A DNA stretch of 41,887 bases from an uncultured Bacteroidales bacterium (GCA_903822525.1 CAIJPI010000218.1:1-41887), one strand, 5' to 3'; numbered from the stretch's first letter, positions 1 to 8,854 are shown. Notes: a model not told the origin generated them from the letters alone. Made by a program: numbers and translations.

Positions 1-104
1 CCCTGAACCCCTGAACCTTTGAACCCCTGAACCCCTGAACCCTTGAACCCTTGAACCCTTGAACCCTTGAACCCTTGAACCCTTGAACCCTGAAACCCTG
101 AACC
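1..104. repeat. C-rich octamer tandem array
   Basis: The window opens inside a tandem array with unit CCCTTGAA and variants CCCCTGAA and CCCTGAAA, about a dozen imperfect copies. The left end is cut by the window. It ends about 120 bp before lepA and is followed by a short AGCGAAGCGAGC stretch. It has no coding potential I can support. The strand asymmetry (C-rich top, G-rich bottom) could allow folded structures in single-stranded form. Confidence 0.9.
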
Positions 105-209
105 GAGCGAAGCGAGCTCACCGAAGGTAAACCCTGAAACAAAAATACCCTAACATTCACCCTTCCAAAACCTGATTCGAACATATGTAAAAAATTGTTC
201 TGAATTTTA

Positions 210-217
210 TACCTTTG
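210..217 (+). promoter_or_regulatory. -7 box of lepA
   Basis: TACCTTTG matches the Bacteroidetes sigma-ABfrA -7 consensus TAnnTTTG and ends 5 bases before the lepA ATG, so the transcript would be nearly leaderless. No clear -33 TTG is seen at the usual spacing. Confidence 0.5.
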
Positions 218-222
218 CAGCA

Positions 223-2010
223 ATGGAACACATCAGAAACTTTTGTATTATAGCACATATCGACCACGGCAAAAGCACCTTGGCCGACCGCTTGCTCGAA
301 ACCACCGGAACCATTACCGATCGCCAGCTTCAGAACCAGGTGCTCGATGATATGGATATTGAACGCGAACGTGGTATTACGATAAAAAGCCATGCCATAC
401 GGATGGATTATCTTAGAGATGGCATTCAATATGAATTAAATCTCATTGATACTCCGGGACATGTTGACTTCTCATACGAAGTATCACGTGCCATCGCTGC
501 CTGCGAAGGTGCACTCCTGATTGTTGATGCAACTCAGGGTATACAGGCTCAGACCATTTCCAATTTATACCTGGCACTCGAACACGATCTCGAGATTATC
601 CCGGTGATGAATAAAATGGATATGGAATCAGCCATGCCCGAAGAAGTAGAAGATCAGATTATTGAACTTATTGGTTGCAAATCAACAGATATCATTCGAG
701 CCAGTGCACGCACAGGAATGGGAATTCAGGAAATACTCGATGCCATTATCAGTCGTGTTCCGGCACCTAAAGGTGATCCTGAAGCTCCGCTGCAGGCTCT
801 TATTTTTGATTCCCTGTTTAATCCCTTCAGGGGAATAATCGCCTATTTCCGTATCTTCAACGGGCAGATCCGTAAAGGCGACCAGGTAAAGTTTGTGAAT
901 ACCGGAAAAGAATATAAAGCAGAGGAAATCGGGTTGCTGAAATTACAGCAAAAGCCAATGGATATGCTTACAACCGGCGATGTTGGCTATATTATTTCAG
1001 GGATTAAAACCGCCAAAGAAATAAAAGTAGGCGATACCATTACTCATGTCGACCGTCCGTGTGTAACTGCCGTCGAAGGATTTGCAAACGTAAAACCCAT
1101 GGTTTTCGCCGGGCTTTACCCTATTGATGCTGACGATTACGAGGAACTCCGTGTTGCCATCGAAAAGCTGCAATTAAACGATGCTTCACTCAGTTTTGAA
1201 CCTGAATCATCCTTAGCACTCGGATTTGGTTTCCGTTGCGGGTTTCTTGGACTTCTGCACATGGAGATTGTTCAGGAACGCCTCGATCGTGAATTTAACA
1301 TGGATGTAATTTCGACGGTGCCTAACGTAATGTACAAAGTTATTACTACCAAAGGCGAGGAAATTGAAGTTCACAACCCTTCAGGGATGCCTGACACAAC
1401 CTGGGTTGACGATATTTACGAGCCATTTATTTCGGCCCAGGTAATTTCAAAATCGGATTACCAGGGTGCTATCATGAAACTCTGCCTCGACAAACGCGGC
1501 ACGCTCAAAAACCAGATATACCTTACACAAAACCGTGTTGAACTTAGCTTCGACCTGCCTTTAGGTGAAATTGTAATTGATTTTTACGATAAACTCAAGA
1601 GTATCTCGAAAGGTTATGCTTCGTTCGACTATCATATTTCCGACTACCGTAAAGCCGACCTGATAAAACTGGATATTCTTCTTAACGGCGATCCGGTTGA
1701 TGCACTGAGTACGCTTATTCACCGCGACAATGCCTATAGTTTCGGTAAACGTATCTGCGAAAAGCTGAAAGAACTTATCCCAAGGCAACAATATGAAGTA
1801 GCCATTCAGGCAGCTATAGGTGCAAAAATCATTTCGCGCGAAACTATAAAGGCCCTTCGTAAAGACGTTATTGCCAAATGCTACGGCGGCGATATATCGC
1901 GTAAACGCAAATTACTCGAAAAACAAAAAAAGGGGAAGAAACGCATGCGCCAGATTGGTAACATCGAAGTTCCTCAAAGTGCATTTTTGGCAGTACTAAA
2001 ACTTGATTAA
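223..2010 (+). CDS. lepA: Elongation factor 4 (LepA), ribosome back-translocase GTPase
   Basis: LepA/EF4 is a membrane-associated and cytosolic translational GTPase that acts on stalled or mistranslocated ribosomes. The 595-residue length is the family norm. The G domain is at the N-terminus with the P-loop AHIDHGKST (about residues 10-18), a G2 region RERGITIKS, the G3 motif DTPGH near residue 76 and the G4 motif NKMD near 130. Domain II, the EF-G-like domains III and V, and the LepA-specific C-terminal domain with a Lys/Arg-rich segment ([14 protein letters not shown]) follow. The ATG sits directly behind a -7 box. The gene is monocistronic and closed by a strong terminator. Identity is essentially certain. 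Confidence 0.98.
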   Translation: MEHIRNFCIIAHIDHGKSTLADRLLETTGTITDRQLQNQVLDDMDIERERGITIKSHAIRMDYLRDGIQYELNLIDTPGHVDFSYEVSRAIAACEGALLIVDATQGIQAQTISNLYLALEHDLEIIPVMNKMDMESAMPEEVEDQIIELIGCKSTDIIRASARTGMGIQEILDAIISRVPAPKGDPEAPLQALIFDSLFNPFRGIIAYFRIFNGQIRKGDQVKFVNTGKEYKAEEIGLLKLQQKPMDMLTTGDVGYIISGIKTAKEIKVGDTITHVDRPCVTAVEGFANVKPMVFAGLYPIDADDYEELRVAIEKLQLNDASLSFEPESSLALGFGFRCGFLGLLHMEIVQERLDREFNMDVISTVPNVMYKVITTKGEEIEVHNPSGMPDTTWVDDIYEPFISAQVISKSDYQGAIMKLCLDKRGTLKNQIYLTQNRVELSFDLPLGEIVIDFYDKLKSISKGYASFDYHISDYRKADLIKLDILLNGDPVDALSTLIHRDNAYSFGKRICEKLKELIPRQQYEVAIQAAIGAKIISRETIKALRKDVIAKCYGGDISRKRKLLEKQKKGKKRMRQIGNIEVPQSAFLAVLKLD

Positions 2011-2484
2011 CAGTTTCCCTCTAATTCTTACTACAAAAAGCCTTTCAGCTTTCAAATGGCTGGAAGGCTTTTTCCTTATTTCTGTATCGAAGCCAGGCAT
2101 GGATTGTTTCAATTCTGCTGGATTAAAATTGCCGGTGAATATTTCGTTTAACTTAATAATAGGAATAAGTTTCTGAGCGCTTCTGATCTCTTGTCTCTAT
2201 TAACTGCATAATGTTCAAGAAACAAATATGAAATATTTCAGTAATGTCATTCGTAAATTGAATATTCCGCTTGTGCATCGAATTTAGAATGTGTATAATT
2301 TTGCAGTATTAATTCTTAATCAAAGGATTCAAAGTGTATTCGGCTCCATGACTAATCATCATTTTCAAATGTTTTATTCATACTTTATCATAATCATACA
2401 GCCCTTCTATATCAGGAGAAATGGCCACTCTTGGCAAAATCATTATATTAGCGGCTGATTTTCAAAAAACACAGGCTTTACAAA
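2011..2484. other. Intergenic region lepA-norC
   Basis: Beyond the lepA terminator this AT-rich stretch holds no convincing gene. A possible promoter for norC is TTG at 2271-2273 with TAATTTTG at 2296-2303 (spacer 22, slightly long), which would leave a leader of about 175 bases. I looked for an FNR-type TTGAT-N4-ATCAA palindrome and did not find one. Confidence 0.5.
2035..2073 (+). terminator. Rho-independent terminator of lepA
   Basis: AAAAAGCCTTTCAGC pairs with GCTGGAAGGCTTTTT across a 9-base loop with one T:G wobble, ending in five T. It lies 24 bases after the lepA stop. Confidence 0.85.
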
Positions 2485-2922
2485 ATGAGGTTAAATACAA
2501 AACGGTTTATTTCAGGCATATTAATTACTTCCTTTTTCATCTACTCCATTGTGATATATACAGTAGGAACCAGGGTAGATAAAGGTGAAAAATATGTAAC
2601 CGAGCAGGCAAAGCGGGGAAAACTGCTTTTCCAGAAGAATAACTGCATTGCCTGCCACCAGATTTATGGACTGGGTGGATATATGGGGCCTGATTTAACC
2701 AATGTAATTTCAGCCCCCGGAAAAGGTCCGTTATTCGCCAAGGCTTTTCTGATGGTAGGATCGGAAAGGATGCCTAACTATCATTTAACGGAAACTGAAA
2801 TCGAAGAGCTTATTGCCTTCCTCACTTATGCTGATAAAACCGGCGTTTCGCCTGTTAAAAAATTCGAAATAAATTATGATGGAACCGTTAACTGGAAAGG
2901 GAAAGATGAAAAGAGAGACTAG
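2485..2922 (+). CDS. norC: NorC-like membrane-anchored cytochrome c
   Basis: This is probably the electron-donating c-type cytochrome subunit of a nitric oxide reductase-like complex, anchored in the cytoplasmic membrane with its heme in the periplasm. One N-terminal helix (about residues 8-27) is uncleaved signal-anchor-like. The heme c site is C54-I-A-C-H58, followed by GLGGYMGPDLTN, a segment typical of NorC and related cytochromes. M96 in the ERMPNY context is the likely sixth ligand. The length of 145 residues matches NorC. The next gene, a heme-copper subunit I, overlaps its 3' end, so the two are cotranscribed and translationally coupled. It could instead serve another heme-copper enzyme, because the partner has a non-standard active site. 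Confidence 0.75.
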   Translation: MRLNTKRFISGILITSFFIYSIVIYTVGTRVDKGEKYVTEQAKRGKLLFQKNNCIACHQIYGLGGYMGPDLTNVISAPGKGPLFAKAFLMVGSERMPNYHLTETEIEELIAFLTYADKTGVSPVKKFEINYDGTVNWKGKDEKRD

Positions 2923-4237
2923 CATTTATTTTATATTATTCGCGATACTTGCTTTGTTGGGAGGTGTACTGTTTGGTATTATCGGCGCATTTCAGTTTGT
3001 TATTCCAAAGTTTTTCGAATGGATACCTTTTATTAAAAGCAGGCCGTTACACGTTTCATTGGTTATCGCGTGGATATTCCTGAGCGCAGTGGGTGGCATT
3101 TATTATTACCTGCCAAAGTATTGCAATGTTAAGCTGTTTTCGAACAAATTACAGGTAATCCATCTTTGGATTTTCATACTAACAGGCGTTTTGGTAATCA
3201 CTTCGTACCTGGCGGGAAAATTCGGGGGAAGAGAATATTGGGAGTTCCCTCCTGTACTGGCCATTCCGATAATAGTTTCGTGGCTTATCTTCGGATTTAA
3301 TTATTTCAAAACTGTTTTCACGAAAACCGAACCCTGGCCCGTGTACCTATGGATGTGGGGTACAGGAATATTCTTTTTCCTGTTCACTTATTTGGAATCT
3401 AATTTATGGGTATTCTCCTATTTTCGCGATCACCTGGTCCGCGACATTACCGTTCAGTGGAAAGCAGGCGGTTCCTTGGTTGGTTCCTGGAATATGCTTA
3501 TTTACGGAACAGCCATATTTTTGATGGATAGAATTCAACGGGAAGATAAGATCGCAAAGTCAAGACTGGCATTTATTATGTATTTCCTGGGCTTAACCAA
3601 CCTGATATTTAACTGGGCTCATCATATATACATCGTTCCCAATGCAATATGGGTGAGGTATATAGCTTATGGTATAAGTATGACAGAATTGTTGATCCTG
3701 GGTAAGATAATCTGGAACTGGAAAAGAGACCTGACAAAATCACTCAGGGACTTTCATATTCTTTCAATCCGGTTTATTGTTGCCTCCGATGTTTGGATCC
3801 TACTGAATCTCATTCTGGCAATTTTACTTTCGATACCTGCCATCAATATTTTTACTCATGGCACCCATCTTACTGTAGCGCATGCCATGGGAAGTACGAT
3901 CGGAATAAACACAATGATTCTGATTGCATCCTGTTTATACTTGATTCCCGATGCCACAAATCTTCAGTTTACTAACTTACAAAGCAAGATAATTTCGGTG
4001 GGATTCTGGATAATGAATATCGTTCTACTCTTTTTCTGGCTGGCACTTATCTTTGCAGGATACAGTAAAGGCTACCTGGTTGTTGAAGACAAACTGACAT
4101 TTCAGGAAATCATGCTGCATATCAGGCCATATCTGACAATTATAGCAATAACCGGCATAGGGATTTTCGGAGGAATCATGATGATCTTTACCCCTCCGCT
4201 AACACTACTTAAAAAATATTTATTTGGAGTTCATTAA
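2906..4237 (+). CDS. NorB/CcoN-like heme-copper oxidase superfamily subunit I, atypical ligands
   Basis: This is a polytopic membrane protein of 443 residues with about 12 helices, close to NorB size (about 450-466). I chose the ATG at 2906, overlapping norC by 17 bases, because an ATG at 2876 would add ten residues of norC-overlapping sequence. H49 (PLHVSLVIAW) matches a low-spin heme b ligand. H239-H240 (NWAHHIY) match the metal-B His pair, H326 (LTVAHAM) matches the high-spin heme ligand, and E261 matches NorB E280. The oddity is that where CcoN has QWWYGHNAVG and NorB has its metal-B His, this protein has QWKAGGSLVG, so the His is G189 and no NorB E211 equivalent is seen. The second low-spin ligand of NorB (HGH motif) is M328. 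Family membership is clear by eye. The substrate (NO, O2 or neither) is not. Confidence 0.75.
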   Translation: MKRETSIYFILFAILALLGGVLFGIIGAFQFVIPKFFEWIPFIKSRPLHVSLVIAWIFLSAVGGIYYYLPKYCNVKLFSNKLQVIHLWIFILTGVLVITSYLAGKFGGREYWEFPPVLAIPIIVSWLIFGFNYFKTVFTKTEPWPVYLWMWGTGIFFFLFTYLESNLWVFSYFRDHLVRDITVQWKAGGSLVGSWNMLIYGTAIFLMDRIQREDKIAKSRLAFIMYFLGLTNLIFNWAHHIYIVPNAIWVRYIAYGISMTELLILGKIIWNWKRDLTKSLRDFHILSIRFIVASDVWILLNLILAILLSIPAINIFTHGTHLTVAHAMGSTIGINTMILIASCLYLIPDATNLQFTNLQSKIISVGFWIMNIVLLFFWLALIFAGYSKGYLVVEDKLTFQEIMLHIRPYLTIIAITGIGIFGGIMMIFTPPLTLLKKYLFGVH

Positions 4238-4279
4238 TACGTTGCCCTTACCTCAGTTCCATCAATATTCAAAAGCGAA

Positions 4280-4693
4280 CTACTCCTGAATCAGACTAAG
4301 CAAGGTAGTCTGTGCTAGCTTTTCGTATGTATAATCTCTAATATCTTTAAACACTTTCCTGGTATTGCAGGATGCTTCATCCTTGCAAGATTCACATGGC
4401 TGATAGGCTTTCTCCGAAACACATGGCAAAAGAGCTATCGGCCCTTCAAAATGGCGAATAACCTCTGATAGATTAATATCTTCCGGTTTGCGAATCAGGT
4501 AATAACCACCTGATTTACCAAGTTTGCTGCCCAGCATACCCAGTTTCTTCAGATCAAGCAATATAGCTTCGAGATAACGTTGAGGAATAGTTTCACTCCT
4601 GGCTATATCGCTTATAAGTATAGCCCCGTTTCCAACTTCTCTCGCTAAGCGTGTGAGTGCCAGTATGGCATATCTTGTTTTTTGTGATAACAT
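4280..4693 (-). CDS. Rrf2-family transcriptional regulator with Cys cluster
   Basis: This is a 137-residue Rrf2/IscR/NsrR-type regulator. The N-terminal winged helix (residues 1-70) carries the typical opening KTRYAILALTRLA and the wing KSGGYYLIRKP. The C-terminal part holds C91, C100, C103 and C109 (spacing 8, 2, 5). Family members use such clusters to bind a [2Fe-2S] or [4Fe-4S] center sensing NO, redox state or Fe-S status. The spacing differs from IscR (C-x5-C-x5-C). It lies 26 bases after the FNR-like gene on the same strand and faces the NOR-like pair tail to tail, so regulation of norCB in response to NO is a reasonable inference, not shown by an operator I could identify. Confidence 0.88.
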   Translation of the reverse strand: MLSQKTRYAILALTRLAREVGNGAILISDIARSETIPQRYLEAILLDLKKLGMLGSKLGKSGGYYLIRKPEDINLSEVIRHFEGPIALLPCVSEKAYQPCESCKDEASCNTRKVFKDIRDYTYEKLAQTTLLSLIQE

Positions 4694-4719
4694 AGTGTAA
4701 TTGAATTTTAAATTGGTGG

Positions 4720-5418
4720 TTAACCGTGTTTGCTGATTTCGAGAAGCTTATGGTAATCTTTAATTTCAAGTACTTTTCCCTCAAACGAAATAATACCTTC
4801 TTTATTCATTTTCGAAAGAGTGGTGATAACATTTTCATGCGAACAGGCTGCAAATTCCGAAATCTCCTTCCTGGTAAATGAAATGGTAAATTTATGGCTC
4901 TTGTATACCTGGTCGGCCAGGTACAGAATAATATCCGCTATCCTTCCATGTACCTGCTTGTGCGCCAGACTTATAAAATTAAAAATAGCTGACTTGAACA
5001 TCTCAGTCGACTCCTCAAACATCATTATCGCATATTTCCCATTGTTCATCAGCGATTTCTTCATGGCCTTACTATCAATCAGGCAAGCTTCACATTCCTC
5101 AAGTGCGATCAGGGAGAAAAGATTAATCTCTTTAAAGAAAAGATTAGCTCCACCTAAAAGAATAGGACCTGTAACAATGGTGAGTATCACACTTTTCCCT
5201 GCTTCATTTTCGAAATTAAATTTAACAATTCCTTTGTGAAGATATACCAGATTTGAGGCTTTGGCTCCCTGCTTCAAAATAGTTTCACCTTTTTTAAATA
5301 ACAATTGCTGTGACGTTCTCCTTATAAGTTCAAACTCTTCGGGTGCAATGTGCCTGCAACTCATTTTCCTGAATGAGCATTCGTTGCAGTCGTAACGGCT
5401 ATGGCGGCTATCTGGCAT
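4720..5418 (-). CDS. Crp/Fnr-family regulator, FNR-like with N-terminal cysteines
   Basis: This is a 232-residue protein with a cyclic-nucleotide-binding-like jelly roll (about 25-130), a long dimer helix (about 130-160) and a C-terminal helix-turn-helix (TRKEISEFAACSHENVITTLSKM, about 180-202, broken here only for reading). I start at the ATG at 5418, because the longer frame begins with TTG and overlaps a -7 box. The N-terminus has C11, C14 and C21 (C-x2-C-x6-C), and C109 and C112 lie in the effector domain. E. coli FNR uses three N-terminal cysteines plus one central cysteine for its oxygen-sensing [4Fe-4S] cluster, so cluster binding is plausible. It heads a two-gene operon with the Rrf2 regulator. 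Confidence 0.88.
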   Translation of the reverse strand: MPDSRHSRYDCNECSFRKMSCRHIAPEEFELIRRTSQQLLFKKGETILKQGAKASNLVYLHKGIVKFNFENEAGKSVILTIVTGPILLGGANLFFKEINLFSLIALEECEACLIDSKAMKKSLMNNGKYAIMMFEESTEMFKSAIFNFISLAHKQVHGRIADIILYLADQVYKSHKFTISFTRKEISEFAACSHENVITTLSKMNKEGIISFEGKVLEIKDYHKLLEISKHG

Positions 5419-5439
5419 ATTTGTTTGTTTTTTAATATC

Positions 5440-5447
5440 CAAACCTA
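5440..5447 (-). promoter_or_regulatory. -7 box of the FNR-like gene
   Basis: On the minus strand TAGGTTTG fits TAnnTTTG. Transcription would begin about 15 bases before the ATG at 5418. No convincing -33 element was seen. Confidence 0.4.
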
Positions 5448-5701
5448 CAATATTGCATACTTAAGTTTAGATTTATTTAGCAAATGTACACAAGTGCAGT
5501 GTATTTATAGTATATATTTGCAGAAAAATAATTTATCACGCCGGCAAATTATAAAATAGAAGGTAAAATGTCAATAGCGTTGCACTCCGTTATGAAATGC
5601 CCTGTCAATTCTCAAAACACATGACCTCATTCCGATACTATTTCGGAAATCAAAATAACTCAAGAATCAGGCAGTTACACAAAAACCCAAAACTATCTAT
5701 T

Positions 5702-6655
5702 ATGAAAAGAACTTTGTCCTTAAGTAGTCTGTTCCTCATCATACTGATGATACTGATATATATTCCAACAGGCTGCAAGCAAAAAGATTCCAAAGAAACC
5801 GTTTCCATTTCAGGCGCATTTGCACTTTATCCGCTAGCCGTTAAATGGGCAGAGGAATACCAGAAACTGCATCCTGAAGTCACCATCGACATTTCAGCAG
5901 GAGGTGCCGGTAAAGGAATGACCGATGTACTAACCGGAATGGTCGACCTTGCTATGTTCTCCCGGACCGTTTCTCCCGAAGAAGTGGCAAAAGGGGCATG
6001 GTATATGGCTGTTTCGCGCGATGCGGTACTCCCCATGGTCAGCGACAACAATCCATACCTGTCTGATTTAAAGCTACGTGGAGTTACCCGGTCAGAATTT
6101 ACAGACATTTTTATCAATAAAAAAATAACCGAATGGAATCAGCTGACAGCCAAACCCGGCCATGATAAAGTAAATATATTTACCCGCTCCGATGCATGCG
6201 GAGCAGCCGAAATGTGGGGAAAGTATCTGGGGAAAAATCAGGAAAGCATCGAAGGTGTTGGAGTATTTGGTGACCCTGGCATATCCGATGCGGTTAAGAA
6301 CGATAAGTATGGAATAGGCTATAATAATGTCATATATGCCTTCGATATAAAATCGCGAAAACCATATCCCGGCTTAGCTGTTTTGCCAATTGATATCAAT
6401 AATAACGGGAAAATTGATGCTGACGAAAATTTCTATTCATGTCTCGATTCAATGATGTCAGCCATACGCGAAGGGAAATATCCCTCTCCTCCTTCGCGCG
6501 ATCTTTACCTGATCTCAAAAGGTGCTCCTGTAAAAGAATCTGTTCTGTCATTTCTAAGCTGGATATTAACAGATGGACAAAAATATGTCGCTGATGCAGG
6601 ATATGTCCAATTGAAACCAAATCAGATTGAAACTGAAAAAGCAAAATTGAAATAA
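5702..6655 (+). CDS. PstS-like phosphate-binding lipoprotein
   Basis: This is a substrate-binding protein of the PstS type, 317 residues. I start at the ATG at 5702 because it gives a clean lipoprotein signal: a hydrophobic segment, then IPTGC with C25 as the lipidated cysteine. The mature part opens with the family pattern VSISGAFALYPLAVKWAEEY and then GGAGKGMTDVLTGMVDLAMFSR, the PstS phosphate-loop region. FTRSDACGAAEMWGKYLG is the second conserved loop. It is likely anchored in the periplasm or on the surface. The next gene encodes an OprP-like porin. No pstC, pstA or pstB is in the window, so the inner-membrane partner must be elsewhere. It could bind another oxyanion. Confidence 0.8.
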   Translation: MKRTLSLSSLFLIILMILIYIPTGCKQKDSKETVSISGAFALYPLAVKWAEEYQKLHPEVTIDISAGGAGKGMTDVLTGMVDLAMFSRTVSPEEVAKGAWYMAVSRDAVLPMVSDNNPYLSDLKLRGVTRSEFTDIFINKKITEWNQLTAKPGHDKVNIFTRSDACGAAEMWGKYLGKNQESIEGVGVFGDPGISDAVKNDKYGIGYNNVIYAFDIKSRKPYPGLAVLPIDINNNGKIDADENFYSCLDSMMSAIREGKYPSPPSRDLYLISKGAPVKESVLSFLSWILTDGQKYVADAGYVQLKPNQIETEKAKLK

Positions 6656-6775
6656 GTCGAAGATTATCCGATTGTCATTCAATTATTGTTTGGGTCCCGG
6701 GATTCAGGTTTCAGAATGTATAATTCAGAGTTTTTGAAATATCAACCATACAGAACATAATTCACACCATTGAAC

Positions 6776-8065
6776 ATGAACTATATTAAAAATAAGCTTC
6801 TAGTCCTGTCTTTCATGTTTTCATTCGTAGGACTGATGGCACAGCAGCCAGTGCTTTCGCGTGATGATTCAGTAACTTTAGCAGTTGCAAAGCTGACTAA
6901 ATCAGTCAAGGCTCTCGAAAGGATCAAGATTACAGGTTTTATTCACGCCCAGTATCAAAAAGCGGATACCCTGGGAGCAAAATCATTTAATGGGGGTGAC
7001 TTCTCAGCATTATCGTCGCAACGTTTTATGGTTCGCAGAGGATATATAAAGGCTGAATATTCAGGCAACTTCGCAAGCTATTCAGTACTACTTAACGCCA
7101 ATGAAAAAGGAGTTAGCATACTCGATGCCTATTTTAGCATTAAAGAACCGTGGTTAAAAGCATTTAACCTTAAAGGTGGAATTTTTTACCGCCCTTTTGG
7201 ATATGAACTTGGCTACTCAAGAGTACTGAGAGAAAGCCCGGAACTAGGCAGAGTCAGCCAGTTGTTGTTCCCCGGCGAACGCGACTTAGGTGCTTCTATA
7301 ACATTTCAGATGCCGGAATCTTCAGCATTGCATCCGCTTAAAATTGATGCCGGACTATTTACCGGGAATGGGATTAATCCGGAAACTGATAATAAGCTTG
7401 ATTTCATAGGCCGGATAGGAATTGCGGATGCATTAAAGAAAACCAAAATGGATTATGGTGTGGGAATTTCATACTACTACGGTTCTGTATACCATGCGAA
7501 AAAAGAAGTGTTTCAGATGGCTGACGTTGAAGGCATCCGGGCATTTCGCCAGCTTATAGCCGATACTATCCCAGGAAATTACTATAAGCGGAAATATTTA
7601 GGCTTTGACGGGCAATTCAATGTTCAGTCACTGCTTGGAAAAACAACATTAAGAGGCGAATATATAACAGGTCAGCAGCCCGGATCCGATAATACTACTA
7701 TAAGCCCAACAATACCAATAGCTTACAATCTCTATCTCCGTAAATTTCAAGGGGCGACTTTTTTCCTGATTCATACATTACCTGAGAGTATGTTTTCAAT
7801 TGTAATAAAATACGATTTCTACGATCCGAACACTGAGCTAAAGGGCGATGAAATCGGCATAAAAACAACATCGGCAAAAGCAACCAATGGTACTGACTTA
7901 TCTTATAATACATGGGGCTTTGGCTCTATAACCGATATTAACCAGAATCTTCGTTTAGTTCTATATTATGATTTAGTAAAGAATGAATGCTCGAAAAACC
8001 TGGCTGGATTCAAAAGCGATCAAAAGGATAATGTTTTCACAGTACGGATTCAGTATAAATTTTAA
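6776..8065 (+). CDS. OprP/OprO-like outer-membrane porin
   Basis: This is a 429-residue outer-membrane beta-barrel of the phosphate-selective porin O/P family. A signal peptide (about residues 1-22, ending LMAQ) precedes a short predicted coiled segment (VAKLTKSVKALERIK), as in trimeric OprP-like porins. The barrel follows with ITGFIHAQYQ and RFMVRRGYIKAEYSG, the usual first strands, and the protein ends in QYKF, an aromatic C-terminus. The ATG at 6776 is preferred over an upstream TTG. It follows the PstS-like gene by 120 bases and probably brings phosphate or a similar anion across the outer membrane for that binding protein. The specificity is inferred from context and family. Confidence 0.8.
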   Translation: MNYIKNKLLVLSFMFSFVGLMAQQPVLSRDDSVTLAVAKLTKSVKALERIKITGFIHAQYQKADTLGAKSFNGGDFSALSSQRFMVRRGYIKAEYSGNFASYSVLLNANEKGVSILDAYFSIKEPWLKAFNLKGGIFYRPFGYELGYSRVLRESPELGRVSQLLFPGERDLGASITFQMPESSALHPLKIDAGLFTGNGINPETDNKLDFIGRIGIADALKKTKMDYGVGISYYYGSVYHAKKEVFQMADVEGIRAFRQLIADTIPGNYYKRKYLGFDGQFNVQSLLGKTTLRGEYITGQQPGSDNTTISPTIPIAYNLYLRKFQGATFFLIHTLPESMFSIVIKYDFYDPNTELKGDEIGIKTTSAKATNGTDLSYNTWGFGSITDINQNLRLVLYYDLVKNECSKNLAGFKSDQKDNVFTVRIQYKF

Positions 8066-8106
8066 AAGGTCCATTCTGTTTTTTATCAAACAAAAAATTT
8101 CTACGC

Positions 8107-8137
8107 CCTGGCAGATAACACTGCCAGGCTTTTTTTT
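8107..8137 (+). terminator. Rho-independent terminator after the porin gene
   Basis: CCTGGCAG pairs perfectly with CTGCCAGG over a 6-base loop, followed by C and a run of eight T. It lies 41 bases after the porin stop. Confidence 0.92.
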
Positions 8138-8365
8138 GCTAAAACTGCTCCCTATAAAAAAATCAGCAGTCTTGTGCTTTGAGTATCACATTCATTGTAA
8201 ACCGGTATAAGCAAAAGACGGAGCCAATCAAAACACCCAATATTTTAAAATTAAAACAATCCTACAAATTAATGTTCAATATTTCATGAAACTCACTTTT
8301 CTAATGTAACTTTATACCTGCCCTAAACGTTGTATTGTCCTAATGCAATAACCGAAAACCAAAAT

Positions 8366-8854
8366 ATGACTACAGTAGAGTACAATTCATGTGCTGACTT
8401 ATATTCTGATGGTGTGTACCGATTTATCCTGAAGAATATAAAGGATAGAGATACAGCCCAGGATATTGTTCAGGAATCGTATGTACGTATGTGGGAAAGA
8501 GTGAAGGATATTTCATACGAAAAGGCCAGGGCATATCTTTTTACAACAGCTTACCATACTATGATTGATCACATCCGTAAAAATAAGCGGCTCAGTTCAA
8601 TGGAAGACAGTTATACAGAAACACATGATGAATCACCCGGCACATACAACGACCATAAAGAAATAATTAATGAAGCAGTAACCCGACTACCTGAGATACA
8701 ACGATCGGCTATTATGCTGCGCGACTATGAAGGTTATTCGTACGAAGAAATCGGTGACATCTTAAAACTTAATGAATCACAGGTAAAGGTTTATATTTTC
8801 AGAGCCCGGACTTTTCTAAAACAATATATTGGCAGCCTCGATTTAGTACTCTAA
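8366..8854 (+). CDS. ECF-type RNA polymerase sigma factor
   Basis: This is a 162-residue extracytoplasmic-function sigma-70 factor. Region 2 (about residues 10-75) includes RDTAQDIVQESYVRMWERV and AYLFTTAYHTMIDHIRKNKR. Region 4 (about 105-155) includes LPEIQRSAIMLRDYEGYSYEEIG and a helix-turn-helix KLNESQVKVYIFRARTFLK (written in parts here). I use the ATG at 8366, because the longer frame starts with TTG and adds residues without family similarity. The next gene, 28 bases on, is a single-pass membrane protein with anti-sigma architecture. The following gene encodes a GIN/beta-barrel protein, a common Bacteroidetes set in which the sigma factor probably controls its own locus. No target promoter could be identified. 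Confidence 0.93.
   Translation: MTTVEYNSCADLYSDGVYRFILKNIKDRDTAQDIVQESYVRMWERVKDISYEKARAYLFTTAYHTMIDHIRKNKRLSSMEDSYTETHDESPGTYNDHKEIINEAVTRLPEIQRSAIMLRDYEGYSYEEIGDILKLNESQVKVYIFRARTFLKQYIGSLDLVL

Noticed and set aside
2420-2575. A short frame beginning ATGGCCACTCTTGGC behind an AGGAG sequence, overlapping norC
   Set aside because: Out of frame with norC, about 50 codons, no recognisable domain. The AGGAG is the only support.
2876-2905. Upstream ATG for the NorB-like gene, adding ten residues
   Set aside because: The extra residues lie entirely within norC coding sequence and precede a normal N-terminus; the ATG at 2906 is closer to family length.
4294-4312. Hairpin AGACTA/TAGTCT near the end of norB
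   Set aside because: It lies inside the Rrf2 coding end and has no T tract on either strand, so it is not a convincing terminator.
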